A stretch of DNA of 64,000 nt from Geothrix fuzhouensis (GTDB lineage Bacteria > Acidobacteriota > Holophagae > Holophagales > Holophagaceae), in contig NZ_JANHMQ010000001.1 of NCBI RefSeq assembly GCF_024609325.1, forward strand, positions 434,001 through 498,000. The letters are read 5' to 3'. The position numbers were made by a program, and so were the translations under genes. Numbering within the stretch: the stretch's first letter is position 1; every line of letters starts with the position of its first letter. Below the pieces are notes generated by a model. The model did no database searches and had not been told where the DNA came from. It saw only the letters and a program-made list of their open reading frames with translations. This document shows positions 27,301 to 35,195 of the stretch, in pieces.

Positions 27301-27815
27301 TCCTCCGCCCGCTCCACCATGATGTTGGAGGGCTTGAGGTCCCGGTGGATGATGCCGACCCGGTGGGCTTCGTGGACGCCGAGCGCCGCGTCCCGCAGCA
27401 CGATGACCTTCTGCTCCAGCGACAGCCCGGCGGGGACTGCATCCAGGGGCGTTCCCGGGATGTACTGCATGGTGATGAAAACCTTGCCATCCACCTCGCC
27501 CACTTCGAAGACCTTGCACACATGCTCGTGATCCACCCGGGCCTGCGCGCGCGCCTCGACCATGAACCGCTGGAGGTGGGCGTCGCGCTCGATGCGGACG
27601 AACTTGATGGCCACCTCGCGACCGAGCTTGCGGTCCCGCGCCAAGAAGACCATCCCCATGCCGCCCTGCCCGAGGAAACGCAGGAACTCGTAGCGGTCCC
27701 AGTCCTTGATGGGGAACTCCGGCTCGGGCTTGGCATCGGGGCTGCCCCCCGCGCAGGCAAGGGTCTCCGCCCGGGACAGCTGGGGCTCCACGCGGGGATC
27801 GGTGCGGTCATCCAT
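24375..27815 (-). CDS. Ser/Thr protein kinase with TPR repeats
   Basis: A 1146-residue membrane kinase. The cytoplasmic Hanks-type kinase domain (about 41-310) has the glycine loop LGQGGMGMVF, Lys71 in VAIKF, HRDLKPSNIM, DFGLAKEW and an APE-like SPEQARG segment, so it appears active. One membrane helix (about 335-355, LTLVGALSLVVVLVALGAA) is followed by a long tetratricopeptide-repeat domain to the C-terminus, probably outside the membrane. The ATG at 27815 has GGGAG upstream and is preferred to the one at 27866. Such TPR kinases are frequent in Acidobacteria; the target is unknown. Confidence 0.92.
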   Translation of the reverse strand: MDDRTDPRVEPQLSRAETLACAGGSPDAKPEPEFPIKDWDRYEFLRFLGQGGMGMVFLARDRKLGREVAIKFVRIERDAHLQRFMVEARAQARVDHEHVCKVFEVGEVDGKVFITMQYIPGTPLDAVPAGLSLEQKVIVLRDAALGVHEAHRVGIIHRDLKPSNIMVERAEDGSLRTFVMDFGLAKEWNQDVTETGSVLGTPAYMSPEQARGDLSRVDRRADIYGLGATLYQVTTGRAPFIGANTLEILSAITSTDVLPMRHLRLDIPRDLEAITLKCLEKEPSKRYDSAKALADDLDRFLAGDPVLARSTGLWYRIQRKLQKRKQLTLVGALSLVVVLVALGAAVKTRRDAGRRESLAQQFTEAMARIESTTRYSALAPLHDIRPDLQAVRAHMAQLQADMQQAGSLANGPGNYALGRGYWTLDDAEQAREHLQMAWDAGYREPRVAYALAVVLGRQYQEKLLEAERISSADQREARKKNLESTLRAPALTYLRRARGSDVPSPAYLEALMAFYEGRLDEALDRLKTLQADQPWFYEAPLLRGSLLQARAWKQWNRGAREAAQEDFAAGRAALAAAAGTGRSAPAVYAALAELELNVMFMEKYGQGQVEPAYTRGMAAIQTALAAQSDHVPSLILEASLLGNLADFRMNRGERVDDLAEQGVAQAWKAVEAGPSRADAWIALGKAYYLWGNARASVNLDPTDQLMKGMKAFESLASEKRDYTVWNHLGLLHQTWAGFEDQQGRDPTAQLSEAIAAYEVATRLEPHLLPAWINLGTCFQLRAAVPRAAHPEGDLQAALKVLDQARTLNPKHLVPYFVLGQVRYALALRARDRGEDPGPELTRSIELTRQGIAINAGIPQLHNGEGLALLAQAQAAWDRGEDPSALTTQAQACFRRAIKVAPNQDFGYLNLTYLLIWKGRYLGSASALQEADLLLRKALKILPDHKGLLATQGWCLTVRAEQALPAGRDPTRELQAGEAALAKALAQGARDRDSLHYLGELRSATAAWQTQQRRADRKAFDLAAEAFQRALEVTPDSHPTLLAMARLYQTRAAWELASGADPGSSLAEGRSVLERVLKARPQWGEALALRGSLLLEEAESLPPSESGPKARAALKDLSEAFALNKNLVRAWKPWAERAQRLERRLSR

Positions 27816-27956
27816 GATCTCGGCTCCCAGACTCGGTGAGCGTTGCGCCAGCCTTACCGGATTCAAGGGGTTCGTGGATCCGGCGAGAGGCTAGCACAGA
27901 TTCAATGGGAAGGCCGTGAGGATGCTGTTGGGTTGGGTCCTAGTAGGAAAAACATG

Positions 27957-28200
27957 ACTGGGGAAGATTTTGGATTCAGGCTCCGCTACCTGCGGTACTT
28001 GGCAGCCAGATCTGGCCCTCCCTTGATGGCCTCATGGTGGCCTTCCTAGCCGACCACCCCGCGGGTGACCTGCGGCCCGATCCCGTCGAAATTGAGGATG
28101 CCCGCTGGTTCCACTTCGAGGCCCTGCCGCACCTGCTCAGCGCGCTCAGCATCGCAAGGTGGATGTTGGACGCGGCCGTGGCCGAGGCGCGGAGTCAGGC
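27957..28200 (+). pseudogene. Decayed copy of the nudC 3' end
   Basis: This stretch aligns base for base with the last part of nudC (about 23720-23930): shared runs include CTCATGGTGGCCTTCCT and GATGCCCGCTGGTTCCA-like sequence, ending at the ATCGC..GGTGGATG..GGACGCGGC region. A one-base deletion near 28000 shifts the frame, so residues matching NudC are split over two frames. The Nudix box and zinc ribbon are missing. It has no start or ribosome site and is a remnant, at the edge of the AT-rich island. The rest of 27816-28312 holds no gene I can support. Confidence 0.85.
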
Positions 28201-28312
28201 TTCGATCTGGTTGGCCTACCTCGGGGTCCGAAGCTAAGCCCAGGGAGGCCGGATCATTGGGGTTCGGCATGAACCTCTTAAATCGTTTCTATATTTTATA
28301 ATTCACAATAAT

Positions 28313-28783
28313 TCAATCAAATTTAATTTTTTGAATAGGAACACCCGAACTTAAATAATCTTTTGCAATGGAAGAAAGATTAATGGGTGCAAACTTTTCA
28401 AGTTTCATCGGAAATAAAGATTTGACCAAATTATCGAAATCTTGTTTGTTGAGATTTTGTATTTTTGATAGTGTAAAGTCCATAATGTTTTTCTGCCAAT
28501 CAATTATAATAAAAGTGGATGGAGATTGTTGAGGGTTGATCTTTATCCGATCTCCATCTTCAAATGAAAATAATTTTGTATACGATTTAATTTTGTCTTG
28601 AAAATTTTTAGAATATGCTCCGTCTGTTCCAATTTCCCATTCCAAATTCGAAATAGATGGTTTTTCGGAGAGGGCAGCTCTCCAATCAATTAAAAATAAA
28701 ATGTTCTGAATTTCCTGTATCGAAAAGGTGGTTCGGTTGAGAGTGTAAGTTATATTATAAATAAGATTACTAATGTCTAACAT
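28313..28783 (-). CDS. Panacea/SocA-like (DUF4065-type) protein, island gene 2
   Basis: A 156-residue soluble protein, very AT-rich. The segment IQEIQNILFLIDWRAALSEK followed by LEWEIGTDGAYSKNF fits the start of the Panacea/SocA-like domain (K-x-x-K-L-L-Y-x-x-D-W...W-x-x-x-x-G-x-Y), and LVKSLFPMKLEKF near the C-terminus fits its end. Panacea domains act as antitoxins in several toxin-antitoxin pairs. The start overlaps the stop of the upstream GAF gene (TAATG), so the two are translationally coupled. Domain identity is by eye and moderate. Confidence 0.6.
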   Translation of the reverse strand: MLDISNLIYNITYTLNRTTFSIQEIQNILFLIDWRAALSEKPSISNLEWEIGTDGAYSKNFQDKIKSYTKLFSFEDGDRIKINPQQSPSTFIIIDWQKNIMDFTLSKIQNLNKQDFDNLVKSLFPMKLEKFAPINLSSIAKDYLSSGVPIQKIKFD

Positions 28784-29586
28784 TAGAACGCTCCTTCCAA
28801 GGCGGGCAGGCGTTTAATGCGCAGTTCTTCTTTGAATCCATTTAATAGAGCTGAAAGAGTATTTTTTTCGTTATCGATTAATTGAAAAATATCATCACTA
28901 TTAAAACCTTGTGGCTTAATACTCTCGATGACTAATACGCCGAGAGAATCCGAATGATCTAGCGATTCTATTCGAACTCCTATTATACTACGACTTTTCA
29001 TAACAAAATTTCGCGACGTCGTTTCCGGAATGTCGTATTCTGACTCCAATGTTGTGTAATAGGTCGTCCTGTGTGCGTGTGGGTCCGGTAGTCTTGAGCG
29101 TTTAAATTCACCCCGTTGATAGGCTCGGCCAATACAGCCTTGATTAAGCGGATAAATAGTTCTACCTTTGTGATTATAATCTCTGTTTTCAGAGTATCTG
29201 CCTCGTAGAACGAAACCTTCAGGGGTGAATTGGTAAATACTTATTCTATCGTAATGATCCAACCCTAATTTTTCCCTCGCGATACCCATTAAAATATGAC
29301 TAATGATTTTATGCGGATCAATTTTTTTATAAATTGCCAATTGTTCGAAAAGTGATTCATTATTATTTTTTAGAGTATCAAAATTTGCATTATTATTGAA
29401 TTGAATAATTTGTGCAATTAGAAGAACCAAACACCCAATTAGGAGGAGTCGGCCCCTCCAGGTTTGATAAATTAAATGCCAATCACTCAGGCCCAGCCAC
29501 GCTCCGCAAACAGCGATATCAATCGTCGCAATAATGATAAGTATTGAAGCAATATTTTGTCGTATGAATGAAAGTAGACGCTGCAT
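28783..29586 (-). CDS. Two-TM GAF-domain protein, island gene 1
   Basis: A 267-residue protein with two N-terminal membrane helices (about 13-31 and 45-62), a short helical linker, and a GAF-like sensor domain over roughly 75-255 (LGLDHYDRISIYQF, then NQGCIGRAYQRGE, and SRSIIGVRIES...LGVLVIES). The base composition is about one-third GC against two-thirds in its neighbours, a sign of transfer. It begins 16 bases after the nrdJ stop, and an AGGAG overlaps that stop codon. With the coupled Panacea-like gene it forms a two-gene unit that may be a toxin-antitoxin or defence module; that role is inference. Confidence 0.75.
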   Translation of the reverse strand: MQRLLSFIRQNIASILIIIATIDIAVCGAWLGLSDWHLIYQTWRGRLLLIGCLVLLIAQIIQFNNNANFDTLKNNNESLFEQLAIYKKIDPHKIISHILMGIAREKLGLDHYDRISIYQFTPEGFVLRGRYSENRDYNHKGRTIYPLNQGCIGRAYQRGEFKRSRLPDPHAHRTTYYTTLESEYDIPETTSRNFVMKSRSIIGVRIESLDHSDSLGVLVIESIKPQGFNSDDIFQLIDNEKNTLSALLNGFKEELRIKRLPALEGAF

Positions 29587-29601
29587 GACCTAGACCGGCT
29601 C

Positions 29602-32600
29602 CTAGCTGCACCCCGTCGTAGCCCCACACGTCTGGCACTTCATGCAGGCACCGTTGCGGACGAGGGTGAGGTGGCCGCACTCGGGGCAGGGGTCGCCGGT
29701 GTAGCCTTTTTCGCGGGCGACCTGGGCGGCGCTGACGACGCGCGCTCCGACGCCCACAGGCTGCAGTACGGGCTGGAGCTCATGCTCGTGGGCGGCAGCG
29801 CCGGCGGCGGCCTCGGGGAAGGGAAGGGGCGTGCCTGTGGGCAGGCTGGGCAGGTTGGCGAGGCCGGGGGCCTGGCTGCCGGGATGCAGGCCGGTGGTGG
29901 CGTTCACGATCTGATCGGCCTCCACGTGGGCCAGGTCGTAGCGACCCAGGTAGCTGATGGCCAGCTCGCGGAACACGAAGTCGATGAGGCTGGTGCTCAG
30001 CTTGATGGTGTCGCTGCCGGAGACCATGCCGCCGGGCTCGAAGCGAGTGAACAGGAAGGCATCGCAGAACTCTTCCAGGGGCACGCCGTGCTGGAGGCCC
30101 ATGCTCACGGCGATGGCGAAGCAGTTGAGCACCGCGCGGAAGGCGGCGCCTTCCTTGTGGATGTCGAGGAAGATCTCGCCGAGGCTGCCGTCCTCGTATT
30201 CACCGGTGCGCAGGTAGAGCTTGGTGCCGCCGATGGTGGCCGCCTGGGTGTAGCCGCCGCGGCGATTGGGCAGGCGCCGGCGGTAGGTGCGCACCAGCTG
30301 GTTGGTCAGGGCCTGGGCCAGTACGGGGGTCTTCTCGGCATGGGTGGCCTGGTCGTCCATCAGCGTGTCGGTGCCGTCCAGCAGGTCGAGACTGGTGGAC
30401 ATGGCCTGGCTCATCTTGGAGCCATCGCGGTAGAGGGCCACGGCCTTGAGCATGAGCTGCCAGCTGGCCTCGTAGATGCGGCCGATCTCCTCGACGGTGG
30501 CTTCGGCGGGCAGGTTGATGGTCTTGCTGATGGCGCCGCTGAGGAAGGGCTGGGCGGCGCCCATCATGCGCAGGTGGCCCAGGGGGGCGATGTAGCGGCG
30601 GCCCGTGCGTCCGCAGCGGTTGGCGCAGTCGAAGATGGGCAGGTGCTCATCCTTGAGGTGGGGCGCGCCCTCCACGGTCATGGTGCCGCTCAAGGCCAGC
30701 AGGAAGGTTTCCACCTGCTCGGCGCTGAAGTCCTTCTTCAGGCGCTCGACATCCATGGCGTAGGCGGGATCGAAGGCGGTGGGGAGCTTTTGCTCCACGG
30801 CGGCGATCTCCTCCTCGGCCCAGCCCGCGCCCTTGAGCATGCTGCGGGTGATGCCGGGGGTCTCGTCGGTGATCTGGAGCCAGCCCACGACGTGGCGCTC
30901 GATCTCCTGGATCTGCGTGGGGGCGTAGCCCAGGCGGGCCAAGGCCTCGGGGATGGCGCGGTTCACCAGCTTGAAGTAGCCGCCACCCGCCAGCTTCTTG
31001 AACTTCACCAGGGCGAAGTCGGGCTCGACGCCGGTGGTGTCGCAATCCATGAGGAGGCCGATGGTGCCTGTGGGCGCCAGCACCGTCACCTGGGCGTTGC
31101 GGTAGCCCCACTGCTCGCCATAGGTGAGGGCGGTGTCCCAGCTCTCGCGGGCGGCCTCGACGATGCGCTTGGGCACGCCCGTGCCAGTAAGGCCCTGGGG
31201 GCGGATGGAGAGCTGTTCGTACTCGGAGCCCGGCGCGTGGTAGGCGGCGCGACGGTGGTTGCGGATGACGCGCAGCATGTGGGCGGCGTTCTTCTGGTAG
31301 CCGGGGAAGGGCCCCAGCTCGCGGGCCATCTCGGCGCTGGCGGCGTAGGCGTCGCCGGTGAGGATGGCCGTCAGGGCCGCGCACCACTGGGTGCCTTCGG
31401 CGCTGTCGTAGGGAATGCCCATGCGCATGAGCATGGCGCCCAGGTTCGCGTAGCCGAGGCCGAGTGTGCGGAAGTCGTAGCTGCGCTGCGCGATGGCTTC
31501 GCTGGGGAACTGCGCCATGAGCACGCTGATCTCAAGCACCACGGTCCAGAGGCGGATGGCGTGGCGGTAGCCCACCAGATCGAAGCCCCCGTCATCGGTG
31601 AGGAAGGTGCACAGGTTCAGCGACGCCAGGTTGCAGGCGGTGTCGTCCAGGAACATGTACTCGGAGCAGGGATTGCTCGCGTTGATGAGGCCATCCTCGG
31701 GGCAGGTGTGCCAGTCGTTGATGGTGGTGTTGAACTGGATGCCGGGATCGGCGCAGGCCCAGGCGGCGCGGTTCACCTTCTCCCAGAGATCCTTGGCGCG
31801 CAGCTTCTTGCTGGTCTTGCCGTCGATGCGGCGCTTCAGCTCCCAGTCGCCGTCGATTTCCATGGCGCGCATGAAGGCGTCCGGCACCCGCACGGAGTTG
31901 TTGGAGTTCATGCCGCCCACGGTGAGGTAGCCCTCGCCGTCCCAGGACGTGTCGTAGCCTGCGAGATCCCGGGCGAAATCGCCCTCGGCCAGGCGACCCA
32001 GGCACTGGGTGAGGAAGGCCGTGGGTACGCCCTCCCGCTTGGCCCGGGCCAGGGCCTTGCGGAGGGCCTCGTTGGTCTTGGGATCGGCATCCCGGCTGGT
32101 GGAGCCTTCCACCGTCTGGCAGACGGCATCCCAGTGGCGACGCAGCATGGCGCTGCCGGCGGCCAGCATGGCGACCTTGCGCTCCTCGGTCACCTTCCAG
32201 TCGATGAAGGCTTCGATGTCGGGGTGGTCGAGGTCGAGGCAGACCATCTTGGCGGCGCGGCGCGTGGTGCCGCCGCTCTTGATGGCACCCGCGGCGCGGT
32301 CGCCCACGGCCAGAAAACTCATGAGGCCCGAGCTGCGGCCGCCACCGGATAGGGGTTCCTCGGAGCCGCGCACCTTGGAGAAGTTGGTGCCGGTGCCGGA
32401 GCCGTATTTGAAGATGCGGGCCTCTCGGGTCCACAGGTCCATGATGCCGCCCTCGTTCACGAGGTCGTCGGCCACGCTCTGGATGAAGCAGGCATGGGGC
32501 TGGGGGCGCTCGTAGGCGGAGGTGGACTTCATCATCTCGCCGGTCTTCGGATCCACGTAGCTGTGGCCCTGGGCCGGCCCGGAGATGCCGTAGGCGAAGT

Positions 32601-32991
32601 GCAGGCCCGTGTTGAACCACTGCGGCGAGTTGGGTGCGCACATCTGGTCGGCGAGCATGTAGGTGAGCTCGTCGTAGAAGGCCTGGCCGTCGTCCGTGGT
32701 GTTGAAGTAGCCGTGGGTCTCGCCCCAGTGGCGCCAGCAGCCCGCCAGGCGATTGAACACTTGCCGCGCATCCTTCTCACCGCCGTTCTGGGCATCGATG
32801 CCCTTCCGGCGGAAGTACTTCTGGGCCAGGATGTCCACCGCCACCTGGGACCAGGCTTCGGGAACCATCACGTCCTTGGCCTCGAAGACGACCGTGCCAT
32901 CGAGCTTGGAAATCCGGCTGGTCCTGGGGACGAAGTGGAAACCTTCCAGGGGGTCGTGCCCAGCCTTCGTGAAGTGGCGGGAGATCTTCAT
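29602..32991 (-). CDS. nrdJ: Vitamin B12-dependent (class II) ribonucleotide reductase
   Basis: An 1129-residue adenosylcobalamin-dependent ribonucleoside reductase that makes deoxyribonucleotides with or without oxygen. Visible features are the large alpha/beta barrel with [21 protein letters not shown] (substrate and radical loop), [32 protein letters not shown], and a C-terminal Cys-rich tail with [22 protein letters not shown], typical of NrdJ. An AGGA lies ten bases before the ATG. Two NrdR-box-like operators lie upstream at 33098-33145. No class I subunit gene is present in the window. Confidence 0.96.
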   Translation of the reverse strand: MKISRHFTKAGHDPLEGFHFVPRTSRISKLDGTVVFEAKDVMVPEAWSQVAVDILAQKYFRRKGIDAQNGGEKDARQVFNRLAGCWRHWGETHGYFNTTDDGQAFYDELTYMLADQMCAPNSPQWFNTGLHFAYGISGPAQGHSYVDPKTGEMMKSTSAYERPQPHACFIQSVADDLVNEGGIMDLWTREARIFKYGSGTGTNFSKVRGSEEPLSGGGRSSGLMSFLAVGDRAAGAIKSGGTTRRAAKMVCLDLDHPDIEAFIDWKVTEERKVAMLAAGSAMLRRHWDAVCQTVEGSTSRDADPKTNEALRKALARAKREGVPTAFLTQCLGRLAEGDFARDLAGYDTSWDGEGYLTVGGMNSNNSVRVPDAFMRAMEIDGDWELKRRIDGKTSKKLRAKDLWEKVNRAAWACADPGIQFNTTINDWHTCPEDGLINASNPCSEYMFLDDTACNLASLNLCTFLTDDGGFDLVGYRHAIRLWTVVLEISVLMAQFPSEAIAQRSYDFRTLGLGYANLGAMLMRMGIPYDSAEGTQWCAALTAILTGDAYAASAEMARELGPFPGYQKNAAHMLRVIRNHRRAAYHAPGSEYEQLSIRPQGLTGTGVPKRIVEAARESWDTALTYGEQWGYRNAQVTVLAPTGTIGLLMDCDTTGVEPDFALVKFKKLAGGGYFKLVNRAIPEALARLGYAPTQIQEIERHVVGWLQITDETPGITRSMLKGAGWAEEEIAAVEQKLPTAFDPAYAMDVERLKKDFSAEQVETFLLALSGTMTVEGAPHLKDEHLPIFDCANRCGRTGRRYIAPLGHLRMMGAAQPFLSGAISKTINLPAEATVEEIGRIYEASWQLMLKAVALYRDGSKMSQAMSTSLDLLDGTDTLMDDQATHAEKTPVLAQALTNQLVRTYRRRLPNRRGGYTQAATIGGTKLYLRTGEYEDGSLGEIFLDIHKEGAAFRAVLNCFAIAVSMGLQHGVPLEEFCDAFLFTRFEPGGMVSGSDTIKLSTSLIDFVFRELAISYLGRYDLAHVEADQIVNATTGLHPGSQAPGLANLPSLPTGTPLPFPEAAAGAAAHEHELQPVLQPVGVGARVVSAAQVAREKGYTGDPCPECGHLTLVRNGACMKCQTCGATTGCS

Positions 32992-33097
32992 GGGTGCTGT
33001 CCTGGGTAGGGGGGTGGGGAAGGGCGTTCAAACAGGTAAGATGCTTCCGGCAAGGCACACAAAGCGCTCCCTTACTGGAAGGGGACTTGGGGGGAAA

Positions 33098-33113
33098 CCT
33101 CTAGGGGTTGTGC
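33098..33113 (-). promoter_or_regulatory. NrdR-box-like operator, downstream box
   Basis: GCACAACCCCTAGAGG on the minus strand matches eight of ten conserved positions of the palindromic NrdR box, lacking only the central A-T pair. It starts 32 bases downstream of the first box (16-base gap), the one-face spacing seen for paired NrdR boxes. Confidence 0.55.
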
Positions 33114-33122
33114 CGGGAGAAA

Positions 33123-33151
33123 AGGATGGCCCCAACATGTAGGGGTGTCAA
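33123..33151 (-). promoter_or_regulatory. nrdJ promoter with NrdR-box-like operator in the spacer
   Basis: A consensus -35 TTGACA (33151-33146) is followed after 17 bases by a weak -10 (CATCCT). The spacer is filled by the palindrome CCCCTACATGTTGGGG (33145-33130), which matches all ten conserved positions of the published NrdR box aCaCwAtATaTwGtGt. NrdR represses ribonucleotide reductase genes when dATP is sufficient; this placement would block polymerase directly. No adenosylcobalamin riboswitch is visible. The leader between here and nrdJ is about 130 bases. The stretch 33152-33278 holds nothing else I can support. Confidence 0.65.
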
Positions 33152-33278
33152 GGGCCGCCCACCGGATTTTTCCAGCAATTAAAAACCTCCATGAAATCCG
33201 TCACTTCGAGGGCCGGCGCGCCTCCACGCAGGCCCCTTCCGCTGGCGCGACCTACCTCTTCCGGACTACCCTGTACTC

Positions 33279-33373
33279 AAGCCGGGCCCCATGCATCGGG
33301 GTGCGATGAACCGGGTCAGATCGGAAGAAGCAGCCCTAAGTCGTTCCCCCGAGTGCCGTGGTCAGCCCGGCCC
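33279..33373 (+). ncRNA. ffs: SRP RNA (4.5S, small bacterial type)
   Basis: The conserved domain IV is plain: GGGTCAGATCGGAAGAAGCA continuing GCCCTAAG, with the GGAA tetraloop and the asymmetric AGCAG loop that binds Ffh. Flanking arms pair into one long hairpin: GCCGGGC (33281-33287) with GCCCGGC (33365-33371), and ATCGGGGTGCGA with TCGTTCCCCCGA. Length is about 95 nt, so it is the Alu-less 4.5S form. The RNA with Ffh targets inner-membrane proteins. Ends are estimated from pairing. Its 3' end is repeated at the start of the downstream 155-bp units. Confidence 0.93.
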
Positions 33374-33683
33374 CTTTCGGGGCCAAGCTGACCATCGCGC
33401 AGCCTGCGCCTTCGGCTTGGCTTTGCGAGTCGGCACTGGCGTACGCTCCCAGTGGGTCCCCGCTTCGCAGAGCCCCCCGGGCTCTGCTCCGCGACCCACT
33501 TAGGTCGCGCACATGGTCAGCCCGGCCCCTTTTGGGGGCAGGCTGACCATCGCGCAGCCTGCACCTTCGGCTTGGCTTTGCGAGTCGGCACTGGCGTACG
33601 CTCCCAGTGGGTCCCCGCTTCGCAGAGTCCCCTGGGCTCTGCTCCGCGACCCACTTAGGTCGCGCACACGGCAAGCCCGGCCC
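33360..33683. repeat. 155-bp tandem repeat beginning with the ffs 3' end
   Basis: Two near-identical units (33360-33514 and 33515-33669) and a third start (33670-33683). Each begins with the last bases of the SRP RNA gene (GGTCAGCCCGGCCC; GGCAAGCCCGGCCC in the third). Each unit holds two strong foldable structures: one at its head (GGTCAGC...GCTGACC) and a nested 48-bp one (33452-33499, 33607-33654; GTGGGTC with GACCCAC around GCAGAGCCC with GGGCTCTGC). The differences between units mostly keep pairing, such as a C to T change giving a G-T wobble. Short open frames inside are not credible genes. The remaining bases up to 33758 hold nothing I can identify. Confidence 0.9.
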
Positions 33684-33758
33684 TAGGTTCCAACTTGGTG
33701 CCAAATCAAGGAAAGACAGCACCTCGCATTTCAAAGGGCTGCGCTTGATCGCCTTTAC

Positions 33759-34631
33759 TTATCTCGGAATCCGCGCAGCGGATTTCGAGCCGGCCCGGCA
33801 GACCGTGTACAAGGGGCACTCCGCACACGTGCTCCGATGCCGCACGCCGGGGCAGTCGCCGAGGATGCCGAGGTGGCTGAGGGCGAAGTCGTAGCGGAGG
33901 GGATCAACGGGATCGAGGCGGCGCAGGGACTCGGTGATCTCAAGGGCCATTTTCCCGTCGGGGGTGGCCCGGTGGCTGAGGCCGATGAAGCGGGAGACGC
34001 GGGTCACATGGGTGTCGAGGGGGATGACCAGCTGGTCCACGGGGTAGCGGGTCCAGAGCCCCAGGTCGGGCCAGCCTGGGCGGGCCATCCACCGCAGGAA
34101 CATCCGCCAGCGCTTGCAGGCGGCCCCTTCGTGGGGATCCGGCAGGGAGAACCGGGAACCGTAGGTGGCCGGGAGCTCCGTCCGGAGGCGCTGAACCACC
34201 CGGGAGAGGGCGGCGTCCGCGTTCTCGTCGGGCCCAGGCAGGAGGTGGGATTCGAGGCCGGCGCCGCTTTCTCCATCCAGCCGCTTCCAGGCCAACAGCC
34301 ACGCCGCGAGATCGGCGGTGGTGTGGAACCGCCAGGCCCAGCCCTCCAGGGCATGGGCCAACGCCTCCCGGATCTCGGTTTCGGAGCGCTCGCGCAGCCA
34401 GGCCGAAGGGTTGGTTCCAAGAGGCGCCAGGGCACCGCGTACGGCCCTGATCATGGGATCCACCCGCCCGTAGGCCAGATGGGCCGCCACGAACGCGGTC
34501 ACCTCCCGGTCCAGGGGCGCCGCGTAGGCCAACGGCACGGAAAGCGGATCCTTCACCAGGGCCTCGGCCGTGTCATAGCGGGTGCAAAGCCCATCCAGGC
34601 GGGCCTTCAGCGTAGCGGTCGAGGTCTCCAT
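33759..34631 (-). CDS. TIGR02757/DUF2400 family protein
   Basis: A 290-residue protein of the conserved TIGR02757 family. Family features are TAFVAAHLAYGRVDPMI near residues 43-59, KRWRMFLRWMARP in the middle, VIPLDTHVTRVSRFIGL, and a C-terminal Cys-rich segment CPGVRHRSTCAECPLYTVC that resembles the Fe-S or zinc tail of HhH-type DNA glycosylases. The role is not established; a DNA-related function is possible from the tail and the DTHV motif. ATG at 34631 is used; the longer frame upstream is intergenic. Confidence 0.88.
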   Translation of the reverse strand: METSTATLKARLDGLCTRYDTAEALVKDPLSVPLAYAAPLDREVTAFVAAHLAYGRVDPMIRAVRGALAPLGTNPSAWLRERSETEIREALAHALEGWAWRFHTTADLAAWLLAWKRLDGESGAGLESHLLPGPDENADAALSRVVQRLRTELPATYGSRFSLPDPHEGAACKRWRMFLRWMARPGWPDLGLWTRYPVDQLVIPLDTHVTRVSRFIGLSHRATPDGKMALEITESLRRLDPVDPLRYDFALSHLGILGDCPGVRHRSTCAECPLYTVCRAGSKSAARIPR

Positions 34632-34771
34632 AGACCTCAGTGTCCCAGGAGCGTCTTGCCCATGACGGCGAAAAAACCGAACCTCGTGTTCAAAATCACT
34701 ATGTAAGCAAAGGCTCTGCCGGTAACCTAATGAATGGCGGCCCGTGGCCCCTTCTGGAGTAGTAACCGCAC

Positions 34772-35173
34772 ATGATGACCCTGCGTGGCCTTGGCAACCT
34801 GGCAAAGATCCTGGAAGAAGCTGCGAAGCCCGATTCCGTATTGCGTGAAGACCGTGAGAAGCCGAAGCCCAAAATTCTGAAGAAGGGAGAAGGGACGGGT
34901 AAGACCCGAGCCATCGATCCCAAGCGGAAGGTCTGGTACCAGAAGCGCCTGAAGGAGATCACCACCAAGGCGACTGTAGCGGAAGGTTCCGCCTCCGGCC
35001 CGGTGAGTTCCCCCGTGGTTCCCGCCGCCCCGGCCCTGGCAAAGAGCGTCGCCTCCCAGATGGGCGGCTCCCTGCTGCAGACCCTGGCCGCCGCCAAGGA
35101 TGCCAAGCCCAAGGTCGAAGGGCAGAAGCGTTCCGAAGCCTGGCGCCGCAAGCCCGGTGAATCCATCTTCTAA
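34772..35173 (+). CDS. Hypothetical basic protein
   Basis: A 133-residue Lys/Ala-rich soluble protein with a helical start (LGNLAKILEEAA), a basic middle (KPKPKILKKGEGTGKTR), and a Pro/Ala linker. No family is recognised. The protein could bind nucleic acid, judging by charge alone. A GGAG lies about 14 bases before the double ATG. It is divergent from the TIGR02757 gene and converges on the next gene with 22 bases between stops. Confidence 0.65.
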   Translation: MMTLRGLGNLAKILEEAAKPDSVLREDREKPKPKILKKGEGTGKTRAIDPKRKVWYQKRLKEITTKATVAEGSASGPVSSPVVPAAPALAKSVASQMGGSLLQTLAAAKDAKPKVEGQKRSEAWRRKPGESIF

Positions 35174-35195
35174 AGCTAATAGCTGATAGCTCGAT

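Noticed and set aside
29671-32352. An 893-codon open frame on the plus strand
   Set aside because: Antisense to nrdJ with low-complexity Gly/Val/His composition and no recognisable domain.
32992-33278. Adenosylcobalamin riboswitch before nrdJ
   Set aside because: No B12-box sequence is visible on the minus strand in the leader; the region is explained better by the NrdR-like boxes.
33360-33683. CRISPR array
   Set aside because: Units are 155 bp with no short repeat/spacer alternation and no cas genes anywhere in the window.
33358-33734. Short open frames on both strands inside the 155-bp repeats
   Set aside because: They repeat because the DNA repeats, lack ribosome sites, and the unit differences preserve hairpins and not codons.
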